The notes beneath the pieces were generated by a model that worked only from the letters and a program-made list of their open reading frames with translations, did not search any database and had not been told where the DNA came from. Position numbers and translations under genes: made by a program. Positions 47,815 through 55,680 of a stretch of 64,000 nucleotides of DNA are shown here, piece by piece (position 1 is the stretch's first letter; each line of letters opens with the position of its first letter). The stretch covers positions 1 to 64,000 of the forward strand of contig JAEUHX010000016.1 of NCBI GenBank assembly GCA_016792805.1, in the 5' to 3' direction. The stretch comes from Planctomycetota bacterium (GTDB taxonomy: Bacteria; Planctomycetota; UBA1135; JACQFD01).

Positions 47815-50022
47815 CTACTTTACGGTGGCGCCGGGAGACACATCCGCCGTCGGAGACACGATGACCGGGCCGCTGCCGTCGTCGGCGGCGAGGATCATGC
47901 CGCGGCTTTCGAGGCCGCGCATGGTGCGCGGCGCAAGATTACAGACGACGACGACGCGCTTACCGACGAGCTGCTCCGGTGCGTACTTCAGGGCAATGCC
48001 GGAGAGCACCTGGCGCTTTTCCGTGCCGAGATCGACCTCCAGGCGAAGCAATTTATCGGCCTTTGGGACGCGCTCGGCGACCACCACGGTGCCGACGCGA
48101 AGCTCCACTTTTGCGAAATCGTCGATCGTGATCTCCGGCTTCCCGGCTGCTGCAGCAGGTGCGGCGGGCGTCGGTGCGGCGGCAGGGGTGGGGGCGGCGG
48201 GCTGAGAGGCTGCGGCGGGGACGTTTTCTGTCATGTTCTTGGTTGTGGTCTTTGCGGAGGCGGCGGCGCGCTCACGGAGCGCAGCCACTTCGGCCGCGAT
48301 GGTCTTGTCGTCGATTTTTTGAAACAGGATCGGCACTTCGCCGACGCGGAAGCCGATCTCCGCAGCTGTGACCTGGCTGCGCGCCAACAGCTCGTCGACG
48401 GCCTGTCGAAGATCGATCCCGCCGATTCCCACAGATTCTCGGATTGCCCGGGCGGCATTGGGAAGAAAGGGTTCCGCAAGGATACCAATGATTCCAAGGC
48501 AGCGCGTGGTCCAGTCGATGCAGCGCTCCGCAGCAACGCGATCGCTCTTGATCGCGCTCCACGGCGCGCAAGCGTCGAAGTAACGATTTGTTGCACGCCC
48601 GATCGCGACGAGGGCGCTGCAGGCGTTGCGGATCTCAAACTTCTCGAGGGCCTGCGCCCAGGCGTGGATCTGCGGGGTGACCTCTGCGTAGAGCGCTCGC
48701 TCGGCCTCCGTCGGGTCGCGCCGATCGACGACGCCGTCGAGCTTGTCCTTCGCGAAGCGCAGCGCCCTCGAGAGGAGATTCCCAAGATTGTCGGCGAGAT
48801 CCCGATTATTGACTCGCTGGAAATCCTCGAATGTGAATTCCGAGTCGGCGGTCTCAGGCGACGTCGAGAGCAAGGTGAAGCGCGCCGCGTCTACGTTGGG
48901 ATAGCGCTTCAGGAACTCGATCGGGTCGATCGTCCAACCGTCGCTCGTGGAGAACTTGCGCCCCTGGAGATTGTAGAACTCCATGGCGGGCACGGCCCAC
49001 GGCATGACGACGGGATGGCCGAAGCGGTCGCCCTGGCCGAAGCTCATCGAGGGGAAGACGATTGTGTGAAACCCAATATTGTCTTTCCCAATGAAGTGGA
49101 TGAGCCGGACGTCGCTCGGATTCTTGGGCGCCCACCAATCGAGCCAGGCGTTGTCCTCGATCGTCTCGCCCTTGCGGCGCGCGCGCTCCTCCAGGACCTC
49201 CTGGGTGATGGAGCAGTAGCCGATCGGCGCGTCGAACCAAACGTACAGAACCTTGCCTTCCTCAGTAAATGGCGTCGGCAGCGGCACGCCCCAGCGAAGG
49301 TCGCGGGTGATGGGGCGCGGGTGGAGGTCTGCCAGCATGTTGCCGACGAAGGAGCGCACGTTGGGCTTCCACTCCACATGCTCGCGACGCGGATTCTTAC
49401 CTTCGAACCATTCGCCGACGCCGTCGGCGTGCAGCTTCGGAAGGTCGAGGTACCAATGGGCCGTCTCGCGGACCACGGGCGTCGTCCCGCAAAGTTTACA
49501 GTGCGGATTCTTGAGGGCGAGGGCGTCAATCCACTGCCCGCATTTCTTGCATTCGTCGCCGCGGGCATTCTCGGCGCCGCAGAAAGGGCACGTACCTTCC
49601 AGATAGCGGTCGGCCAGGAACATCGCGTCTTTCTCGCAGTACCACTGGCGTTCCGTCTTCTGCAGCAGGTAGCCGTTTTCATGCAGATTCTTAAAGAAAC
49701 GTTGCGAGATGCGCTCGTGGTGGCGGCAGCGGTTCGTGCCGCTGAAGGGCGTATCGAACTGGATCCCAAAGGCCGCGAGCGTGTCACCGATGACGCGGTG
49801 CCATCGGTCGACAAATTCGCGATACCCCACCCCGGTCGCTTCGGCATTGATCGTGATCGCGACGCCGTGCTCGTCGGTTCCGCAGACGAACAGCGTGTCG
49901 TCGCCCCGCATCCTCCGGTAGCGGACGTAGACGTCGGCGGGGAGGTAGGCGCCGATCACGTGGCCGAAGTGGATCGGCCCGTTGGCGTAGGGGAGCGCGG
50001 AGGTGACGAGATAGCGCGGCAA
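47815..50022 (-). CDS. metG: Methionyl-tRNA synthetase with C-terminal EMAP/Arc1p-like tRNA-binding domain
   Basis: 735 residues. HIGH-type motif PIHFGH (17-22); CP domain with two zinc-knuckle pairs (CPFC..CKKC and CKLC region); second signature KFSTS in GRKFSTSDGW, a known variant of KMSKS. A helical anticodon-binding domain spans about 400-570. After an Ala/Pro linker (605-635) comes the Arc1p-like OB fold (ITIDDFAKVELRVGTVVVAERVPKADKLLRLEVDLG) that dimerises bacterial MetRS. Start ATG 50022. Divergent from the rrf2 gene with 117 bases between. Confidence 0.97.
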   Translation of the reverse strand: MPRYLVTSALPYANGPIHFGHVIGAYLPADVYVRYRRMRGDDTLFVCGTDEHGVAITINAEATGVGYREFVDRWHRVIGDTLAAFGIQFDTPFSGTNRCRHHERISQRFFKNLHENGYLLQKTERQWYCEKDAMFLADRYLEGTCPFCGAENARGDECKKCGQWIDALALKNPHCKLCGTTPVVRETAHWYLDLPKLHADGVGEWFEGKNPRREHVEWKPNVRSFVGNMLADLHPRPITRDLRWGVPLPTPFTEEGKVLYVWFDAPIGYCSITQEVLEERARRKGETIEDNAWLDWWAPKNPSDVRLIHFIGKDNIGFHTIVFPSMSFGQGDRFGHPVVMPWAVPAMEFYNLQGRKFSTSDGWTIDPIEFLKRYPNVDAARFTLLSTSPETADSEFTFEDFQRVNNRDLADNLGNLLSRALRFAKDKLDGVVDRRDPTEAERALYAEVTPQIHAWAQALEKFEIRNACSALVAIGRATNRYFDACAPWSAIKSDRVAAERCIDWTTRCLGIIGILAEPFLPNAARAIRESVGIGGIDLRQAVDELLARSQVTAAEIGFRVGEVPILFQKIDDKTIAAEVAALRERAAASAKTTTKNMTENVPAAASQPAAPTPAAAPTPAAPAAAAGKPEITIDDFAKVELRVGTVVVAERVPKADKLLRLEVDLGTEKRQVLSGIALKYAPEQLVGKRVVVVCNLAPRTMRGLESRGMILAADDGSGPVIVSPTADVSPGATVK

Positions 50023-50139
50023 AGCGGGCGGAGCCTAACAGCCCGCGCCCCCGATCTCCCTGCCTCCGGGCGCAGCCGGAGGGCAGCGTGCGGCGCAGCC
50101 GGCGCTCGAAAGCGAAGGCGCCCTGCGTACGCTGGCCCC

Positions 50140-50547
50140 ATGCGATGGAACACCAGCACGCGGCTCGCGCTCTACGCGGCTGTGGAGATGGCGCGCGCGG
50201 GTGACGGCCTTGTCACGGCCGCCGGCGTCGCGGAGAAGCATGGCATCTCGGCGCACCACCTCGCGAAAGTTCTTCAGCAACTGGTGCGCGCAGGGATCGC
50301 GCAGGCGGTGCGCGGCGTCGGGGGCGGGTATCGCCTCGCACGGCCCGCGAAGGAGATCACACTTCTGCAGATCGTGGAGCAGTTCGAGGGAACAGTAGAC
50401 CTGGATAAGTGCCTTCTTCAGGACGCGCGATCTGGCGCGGCGTGCGGCGACTCGGCCATGTGCCGGCTGAAACGCGTGTTCGACGAGATCGACCGGCAAG
50501 CGCTTTTCACGCTGCAGTCGGTGCGCCTCTCAACCGTCGCCGGCTGA
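50140..50547 (+). CDS. Rrf2-family transcriptional regulator with Fe-S cysteines
   Basis: 135 residues. Winged helix (YAAVEMARAGDGLVTAAGVAEKHGISAHHLAKVLQQLVRAGIAQAVRGVGGGYRLARP) followed by three Cys at 91, 102 and 108 (C-x10-C-x5-C), matching the cluster-binding loop of IscR/NsrR-type sensors of Fe-S status, oxygen or NO. It is the nearest regulator upstream of the benzoyl-CoA reductase operon, whose enzymes are extremely oxygen-sensitive, but 514 bases of repeats separate them. The stop directly abuts a family A element. Target unknown. Confidence 0.92.
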   Translation: MRWNTSTRLALYAAVEMARAGDGLVTAAGVAEKHGISAHHLAKVLQQLVRAGIAQAVRGVGGGYRLARPAKEITLLQIVEQFEGTVDLDKCLLQDARSGAACGDSAMCRLKRVFDEIDRQALFTLQSVRLSTVAG

Positions 50548-50709
50548 GAGGACGCTTCAAAAGTGCTCCGCAAAGCGAGCGCGAGGATTCGTCGCCCCGC
50601 GCAAGAATCTTCGCCGCATGCGTAGCCAAGGAGTTACGACGAGGACGAGGCGACGCAGCGATGGGTGACGAAGCCCGCGCGCAGCTCGGATGACTTTTGA
50701 AACGTCCTC
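50548..50709 (+). repeat. Family A inverted-repeat element, full copy (A4)
   Basis: 162 bases. Terminal inverted repeats GAGGACGCTTCAAAAGTGCT and GATGACTTTTGAAACGTCCT; core CGCATGCGTAGCC/GGAGTTACGACGAGG near 50613-50644. It starts at the base after the rrf2 stop and precedes B4 by 26 bases. The gene-free stretch 50548-51061 is made of A4, B4 and about 110 bases that presumably carry the promoter of the benzoyl-CoA operon (a TATAAG lies at 51015-51020, without a clear -35). Confidence 0.82.
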
Positions 50710-50735
50710 ATGGTTGGTGCCGTCTGCTGAGGCTC

Positions 50736-50949
50736 GTTGAAGAAGTCCGCCACCGACGGCTCATCGCGCGAAGCGCGCCCTGCGCCATGGGTCGGCGCAG
50801 GCGCCGACGCTACGGATCGATGGGGGAACCGCGCGCGCCATGGCCTCTCGTGGAGTCGCGATCGACGGAACTCCTTGCTCCGCCTCAAACGCCTCTTTTC
50901 AAGCTCGCAAAAAATGAACTTCGAAGCGCTCGAGAGCAGTTTTCAACAA
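50736..50949 (+). repeat. Family B element with a family C-like segment inside (B4)
   Basis: Ends GTTGAAGAAGTCCGCC and GAGAGCAGTTTTCAACAA; the internal GCGATCGACGGAACTC matches B1, as does GAACTTCGAAGCGCTC. Between about 50757 and 50835 lies a segment resembling family C (CATCGCGCGAAGCGCGCC, TCGGCGCAGGCGCCGA, CTACGGATCG). It reads as one repeat nested in another. Confidence 0.65.
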
Positions 50950-51061
50950 CCCGCTAGAAGTGCCCAAAGTCAATTCCCGCAAAAGCAGACTCTCGCTGAG
51001 CTTCGAAAAACCGGTATAAGGGTACCTGAATACTCGTTACGAGCGGCCGCCGCCGCGGCCG

Positions 51062-52138
51062 ATGCCTGCGATGAAGATCCACGGCTACGAGATGCGAGCG
51101 GTTCGCCAACCCCTGGTGCGGGCCGCGCGTGAGATCGATGGACCCGGGAAGGGCGAAGTGCTGGTGCGCGTCGTGGGCTGCGGCGTATGCCACACCGATC
51201 TTGGATTCTTATATGAAGGCGTTCCGGTCCGTCATGCGCTGCCGCTCGTGCTCGGACACGAGATCGCGGGCGTCGTCGTCTCGGAGGGCGAGGGCGTGTC
51301 GGGCCTCTCCGGCAAGGCGGTGATCGTGCCTGCGGTGATTCCGTGCGGCGCGTGCGCGATCTGCCGGCGCGGGCGAGGCGATTTGTGCAGGAAGCAAGTA
51401 TTCCCGGGAAATGACGTGCACGGTGGGTTCGCGAGCCACGTCGTTGTGCCGGCCCAGGGGCTGTGTGTTGTGCCGGGCGGCGAGCGCGATCCCGCGATGC
51501 TGGCGCGCCTCTCCGTGGTGGCCGACGCCGTCTCGACCGCTTACCAAGCCGTGCTCAAAAGTGGACTCTCCAACGATGACTTCGCGGTCAGCATCGGCGT
51601 CGGCGGCGTCGGAAACTTTGCCGCACAGATCGCGGCGGCGCGCGGGGCCCGAGTCCTGGCCATCGACGTCGACGACGGGCGCCTCGGCCGGATGCGCGAG
51701 CACGGCGCGGAGTGGACTCTGAATGTTCGCGGGATGGGCACCGACGACATCCGAAAGCGTGTGCGAGAGATTGCAAAAACGTTCGGGCTGCCGCAGACCG
51801 AGTGGAAGATCTTTGAGACCTCGGGAACCGGGGCCGGGCAGTCGGCTGCCTGGGCTCTGCTTACTTATGGCGCGGTGCTCTCCGTCGTCGGTTTCCACCC
51901 CGGAGACGTCTCCGTCCGACTCTCGAATCTGATGGCGTTCGCCGCGCGCGCGGAAGGAACCTGGGGTTGCCTTCCGGAGCACTTCCCGGCGGTGCTGGAG
52001 CTCGTGAGAGAAGGCAGGATCGCGCTCGACCCATTCATTGAGATGCATCCGATGAGCGAGTTGCCCCAGGTGCTGGAGCAGATGAATCGCCACGAGATCA
52101 CCCGCAGACCTGTCCTTCTTCCCGACTTTGAAAAGTAG
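51062..52138 (+). CDS. had: 6-hydroxycyclohex-1-ene-1-carbonyl-CoA dehydrogenase
   Basis: 358 residues; zinc-type medium-chain alcohol dehydrogenase. Catalytic zinc ligands Cys43 (GCGVCHTD) and His66/Glu67 (GHEIAG); structural-zinc cysteines 95, 98, 101 and 109 (CGACAICRRGRGDLC); Rossmann motif GVGGVGNFAAQIA. Oxidises the product of Dch (NAD+-dependent) to 6-oxocyclohex-1-enecarbonyl-CoA in the Thauera-type benzoyl-CoA pathway. The general fold alone would not prove the substrate; the assignment rests on oah, dch and bcrCBAD directly downstream. ATG 51071 (MKIHGYEM) is an alternative start. First gene of the operon, two bases from oah. Confidence 0.9.
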   Translation: MPAMKIHGYEMRAVRQPLVRAAREIDGPGKGEVLVRVVGCGVCHTDLGFLYEGVPVRHALPLVLGHEIAGVVVSEGEGVSGLSGKAVIVPAVIPCGACAICRRGRGDLCRKQVFPGNDVHGGFASHVVVPAQGLCVVPGGERDPAMLARLSVVADAVSTAYQAVLKSGLSNDDFAVSIGVGGVGNFAAQIAAARGARVLAIDVDDGRLGRMREHGAEWTLNVRGMGTDDIRKRVREIAKTFGLPQTEWKIFETSGTGAGQSAAWALLTYGAVLSVVGFHPGDVSVRLSNLMAFAARAEGTWGCLPEHFPAVLELVREGRIALDPFIEMHPMSELPQVLEQMNRHEITRRPVLLPDFEK

Positions 52139-52140
52139 CC

Positions 52141-53247
52141 ATGCAACATCTCATCAGTCACGATTTGCCTGCGGAGATGCGGTCCGGCAAGGTGCGCTAT
52201 GAGCAGCGGCCGGCGTTCGACCGCACGGGGCGCGCCGCCGACGGTCTGCACGCCGTTTGGATCACCCTCGACAATCCGCAGCAGCTGAATTCCTACACCA
52301 CAGAAATGGTGAAGGACGTGATTCTCGCATTTCGGCGCGCCTCCAACGACCGCAGCGCCGTCGCCGTCGTGTTCACAGGAGCCGGGAATCGGGCCTTCTG
52401 CTCGGGGGGAAACACGGCGGAGTACGCGGAGTATTACGCCGGGCGCCCCCACGAGTACGAACAGTACATGCGGCTCTTCAACGATATGGTGACGTCCATT
52501 CTCACATGCGACGCTCCCGTGATCTGCCGTGTGAACGGGCTGCGCGTCGGAGGAGGCCAGGAGATCGGCATGGCTTGCGACATCAGCATTGCGAGCGATC
52601 TTGCCACATTTGGGCAGGCGGGCCCCAAGCACGGCTCGGCTCCCGATGGCGGCGCTACGGATTTTTTGCCTCTTTTTGTGGGAATCGAGGAGGCGCTCGT
52701 GAGCTGCACCCTCTGCGAACCATGGACGGCGTACCAGGCACACCGCCTGCGGCTGATCCACGAGGCCGTGCCGGTCCTCCAGGTCGAAGGAAAAGTGATT
52801 GCGAACCCACTTGTGGTTACCGACCGCTGGATCGATGACCGCGGGAAGCTCGTGTACGGAGCGCCGCTCGAAGGCGAGCCGCGCGAACGGGGCAAGGCGC
52901 TGCTTGCGCGCGGGACGATCGATCTTGCACCGCTCGATCGCGCCGTCGATGCACTGGTCACGAAGTTTCTCTATACATTTCCGGGCTGTCTCTCCAAGAC
53001 CATCGGATCTCTGCGCAAACACAAACTTTTCCACTGGGATCGAAATAGGGAATCCAACCGGGCGTGGCTTGGATTGAACATGATGACGGAGGCGCGGGCG
53101 GGATTCCGAGCGTTCCACGAAGGCACCGGCGGGGAGCGAGAAGTGGATTTCGTGCGCCTTCGCCAGGCGCTCGCCACCGGTGCGCCTTGGAATGAGGCGC
53201 TCACGGATTCGGTCCAGCCGGCTTCCAGCACGAGCGACCGGCGATGA
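52141..53247 (+). CDS. oah: 6-oxocyclohex-1-ene-1-carbonyl-CoA hydrolase (ring-opening)
   Basis: 368 residues, a crotonase-fold enzyme longer than ordinary enoyl-CoA hydratases, as Oah proteins are. Key regions: VFTGAGNRAFCSGGNTAEYAEYY (oxyanion hole 1), NGLRVGGGQEIGMACDISIASDLATFGQAGPKHGSAPDGGATDFLP and the C-terminal SLRKHKLFHWDRNRESNRAWLGLNMMTEARAGF. Adds two waters, cleaving the alicyclic ring to 3-hydroxypimelyl-CoA. Its stop overlaps the ATG of the GNAT gene (ATGA). Confidence 0.93.
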   Translation: MQHLISHDLPAEMRSGKVRYEQRPAFDRTGRAADGLHAVWITLDNPQQLNSYTTEMVKDVILAFRRASNDRSAVAVVFTGAGNRAFCSGGNTAEYAEYYAGRPHEYEQYMRLFNDMVTSILTCDAPVICRVNGLRVGGGQEIGMACDISIASDLATFGQAGPKHGSAPDGGATDFLPLFVGIEEALVSCTLCEPWTAYQAHRLRLIHEAVPVLQVEGKVIANPLVVTDRWIDDRGKLVYGAPLEGEPRERGKALLARGTIDLAPLDRAVDALVTKFLYTFPGCLSKTIGSLRKHKLFHWDRNRESNRAWLGLNMMTEARAGFRAFHEGTGGEREVDFVRLRQALATGAPWNEALTDSVQPASSTSDRR

Positions 53248-53726
53248 AGGCCGACGACGCCGTCGATCTGCGGATTCGCGCGCTTCGAAAAGAGGATGTC
53301 GGCGCCATTGCGCGCATCGATGCCAAGCACACAGGCAAGTTGAAGCGGCGCTGGTGGGAAGATGTTATCTCTCGCCACGTCGCGGGCGGCGGCGCATCGC
53401 GCAACCGAGTCGGGCTTGTCGCCGTCGAGGCCGGCTCAGAGCAGGTGGAAGGCTATCTGCTCGGTCAGGTTCGAGCGTTCGAGTTCGGATCAGAGCCGTG
53501 CGGCTGGATTTATGCCATCGGAGTACGTCCCGATCGGCTGCGCGCCGGAGTCGCGAGCGCGCTTCTCGACCGTGCGCGACAGATCTTCCACGAACGCAAA
53601 GTGCAAGTGGTGCGCACCATGGTGCGACGTGAGGATGTTCCCGTTCTCACCTTTTTCCGAAGCCGCGGATTTGCGGCCGGACCCTTCGTCGAGCTCGAGC
53701 TTTCGACAAATAGTGAGGGCACATGA
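53244..53726 (+). CDS. GNAT-family N-acetyltransferase in the benzoyl-CoA operon
   Basis: 160 residues with the GNAT core: RIRALRKEDVGAIARID (strand 1-helix 1), GLVAVEAGSEQVEGYLLGQV, WIYAIGVRPDRLRAGVASALLDRA (acetyl-CoA loop, variant R-x-x-G-x-A) and a C-terminal VPVLTFFRSRGF. It overlaps oah and dch by four bases on each side, so it is tightly built into the operon. In Rhodopseudomonas the bad cluster also holds a putative acetyltransferase, and lysine acetylation controls benzoyl-CoA ligase there; a comparable regulatory role is possible but unproven. A second GNAT closes the operon at 59903. Confidence 0.85.
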   Translation: MKADDAVDLRIRALRKEDVGAIARIDAKHTGKLKRRWWEDVISRHVAGGGASRNRVGLVAVEAGSEQVEGYLLGQVRAFEFGSEPCGWIYAIGVRPDRLRAGVASALLDRARQIFHERKVQVVRTMVRREDVPVLTFFRSRGFAAGPFVELELSTNSEGT

Positions 53727-54499
53727 GTACGATTCATCCTCCGGTTCGCCTCTCCTTCGAAGAGGAGGGGTCCTTGGCCCGCATCATCCTCAATCGGCCC
53801 AAGGGGAACGTGCTCGACGCGGCCATGGTCGAAGCCGTCCGGGGCGCGATCCGCGAGATCTCCGCGCAGGAGCGATGCTGCACGATCCTATTTGAGGGAC
53901 AAGGAGCTCACTTTTCCTACGGGGCCTCCGTTGAGGAGCACCGGAAGGACGAGGCTGAGTCGATGCTCTCGCGCTTCCATGCGCTCTTCCTGGAGCTGTC
54001 CGCGTCGCGGCGGGTTTGTCTTGCGGCCGTGCGCGGATTTGTGCTCGGCGGCGGGCTCGAGCTGGCCGCCTACTGCCACCGAGTCTTCGCGGCTCAAGAT
54101 GCCAAGATGGGCTGTCCCGAGATCAGCCTGGGCGTCTTCGCCCCGCTCGCCTCCATCGTGCTGCCGCGCCGAGCCGGGCAAGCGCGCGCCGATGATTTGT
54201 TGCTCTCCGGCCGCACCGTTTCGGCGGACGAAGCGCTCGCCATTGGGCTCGCCGATGCCGTGTCGGCCGACCCTGCGGCGGCTGCCATCGCCTGGCACCG
54301 GGAGCAGCTTCAGCAGAAATCGGCGGCTGCTCTGCGTTGCGCCGTGGCGGCGGCCCGCTGGGAGTTCGACCGCGCGCTCTCGGCGCAGCTTCCCGCCCTC
54401 GAGCGGTTCTATGTCTCCGAGCTGATGGAGACCCAGGATGCCGGCGAAGGAATTGAGGCATTTCTACAAAAACGAAAAGCAACTTGGGTGCACCGATGA
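53723..54499 (+). CDS. dch: Cyclohexa-1,5-diene-1-carbonyl-CoA hydratase
   Basis: 258 residues, crotonase fold. The segment GQGAHFSYGASVEEHRKDEA is characteristic of dienoyl-CoA hydratases of the benzoyl-CoA pathway, and GFVLGGGLELAAYCHRVFAA forms the second oxyanion-hole region. Hydrates the reductase product to 6-hydroxycyclohex-1-enecarbonyl-CoA. Overlaps the GNAT upstream and bcrC downstream (ATGA both sides). Confidence 0.93.
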   Translation: MSTIHPPVRLSFEEEGSLARIILNRPKGNVLDAAMVEAVRGAIREISAQERCCTILFEGQGAHFSYGASVEEHRKDEAESMLSRFHALFLELSASRRVCLAAVRGFVLGGGLELAAYCHRVFAAQDAKMGCPEISLGVFAPLASIVLPRRAGQARADDLLLSGRTVSADEALAIGLADAVSADPAAAAIAWHREQLQQKSAAALRCAVAAARWEFDRALSAQLPALERFYVSELMETQDAGEGIEAFLQKRKATWVHR

Positions 54500-55671
54500 C
54501 CGCGACGAACCCTGGAACCGAACTGCAAGCTCTTGTGTCGCGCGCTGAGGATCTGGCCCATGACGTGACGCTGCGCGCCGTGAGGGAGTGGAAGGCTGCT
54601 GAGCCGAGTCGGAAGGCGATCGGCTACATGCCCGTGTATGTGCCGCGCGAGATCATTCATGCGGCGGGGATGCTCCCGGTGGGAGTGTTTGGCGCAGGCG
54701 AGAGCGTCGAGATCGTGAAAGGGGACGCGTTCTTCCAAAGCTACATTTGTCACATTCCGCGCAGCGTTCTCGACCTTGCACTTCGAGGCGCCCTCGATTG
54801 CCTCGACGGCATGCTCTTTCCGAGCACATGCGACGTGATCCGCAATCTCTCTGGAATGTGGCAGATGCTGTTTCCGCAGAAGTACGTTCACTATATCGAC
54901 TTGCCTCAGGATCCGAGCCCCGGGCTCGGCGGCGCATTCTTCGCGCGCGAGATGCGCCAGATCGCCGACGACCTCGGCCGCATGGGAGGGACCCCGGTGA
55001 CCGATGGGCGGCTGCGGGCCTCGATCGCCGCCTACAACGAGAATCGCCGCCTCGTAGAAGAGCTATATCAGCTGCGCCGGTCCCAATTCTGGCTTGCGCC
55101 CGCTTCGGAGGTATATGTACTTCTTCGTGCGGGGAATGTGCTCCCCGTCGAAGAGCACACGAAGCTGCTCGCGGAGTATTTGACTCTTGCTCGTCAATCG
55201 GGGAGGCATCCGGTCGACATGGCCCGCGTCGCGATCCGGGGCTGTTTCTGTGAGCAGCCGCCCGTCGACCTCATTCGCACTCTGGAGCGCGCCGGCTGCA
55301 CCATCGTGGACGATGACTGGCTCATCCACTCGCGGTGGCCGCGCGGATCCGTCGACGCGCAGGGCGACCCGTTCGAAGCTCTCTCGAGTGCTTTTCTTTA
55401 CAGGAGCCCGAGCTGTCCGTCGCTCTATCGTGCTCACGAGAGGAAGGGCGCATCGCTCGTTGCCGACGCGCGCGAGGCGCGCGCGGAAGGAGTGATCTTC
55501 GCGTCCGCGAGCTTCTGCGATCCGGCGCTGCTCGACCAGCCCATGACGATGGCCGCGGTGAAGCAGGCGGAGATTCCGTGCACCGCGTTTTTGTATGCAG
55601 AGAACACAGGCCAATTCCAGCCGATCCGCGAGCAGGCGGGCACTTTCGCCGACGCTATCAAGCTTTCCTAA
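54496..55671 (+). CDS. bcrC: Benzoyl-CoA reductase subunit C (BcrC)
   Basis: 391 residues from ATG 54496, which overlaps the dch TGA. HgdB/2-hydroxyacyl-CoA dehydratase fold. Signatures: KAIGYMPVYVPREIIHAAGMLPVGVFG, FFQSYICHIPRSVLDLAL, FPSTCDVIRNLSGMW and the Fe-S-type cysteines in these blocks, plus IRGCFCEQPPVDLIRTLE. With BcrB it forms the substrate-binding, electron-accepting half of class I benzoyl-CoA reductase. Length is close to Thauera BcrC. The order C-B-A-D is the Thauera-type order. Confidence 0.94.
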   Translation: MTATNPGTELQALVSRAEDLAHDVTLRAVREWKAAEPSRKAIGYMPVYVPREIIHAAGMLPVGVFGAGESVEIVKGDAFFQSYICHIPRSVLDLALRGALDCLDGMLFPSTCDVIRNLSGMWQMLFPQKYVHYIDLPQDPSPGLGGAFFAREMRQIADDLGRMGGTPVTDGRLRASIAAYNENRRLVEELYQLRRSQFWLAPASEVYVLLRAGNVLPVEEHTKLLAEYLTLARQSGRHPVDMARVAIRGCFCEQPPVDLIRTLERAGCTIVDDDWLIHSRWPRGSVDAQGDPFEALSSAFLYRSPSCPSLYRAHERKGASLVADAREARAEGVIFASASFCDPALLDQPMTMAAVKQAEIPCTAFLYAENTGQFQPIREQAGTFADAIKLS

Positions 55672-55680
55672 GGAGTGACC

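Noticed and set aside
47806-50139. Very long open frame opposite metG leading into the rrf2 gene
   Set aside because: The reading is the antisense of metG; only the part from ATG 50140 matches the Rrf2 family.
10039-50709. Insertion sequence with transposase as source of the family A repeats
   Set aside because: No transposase, integrase or resolvase frame is recognisable in any copy or elsewhere in the window; the copies are too short to encode one.
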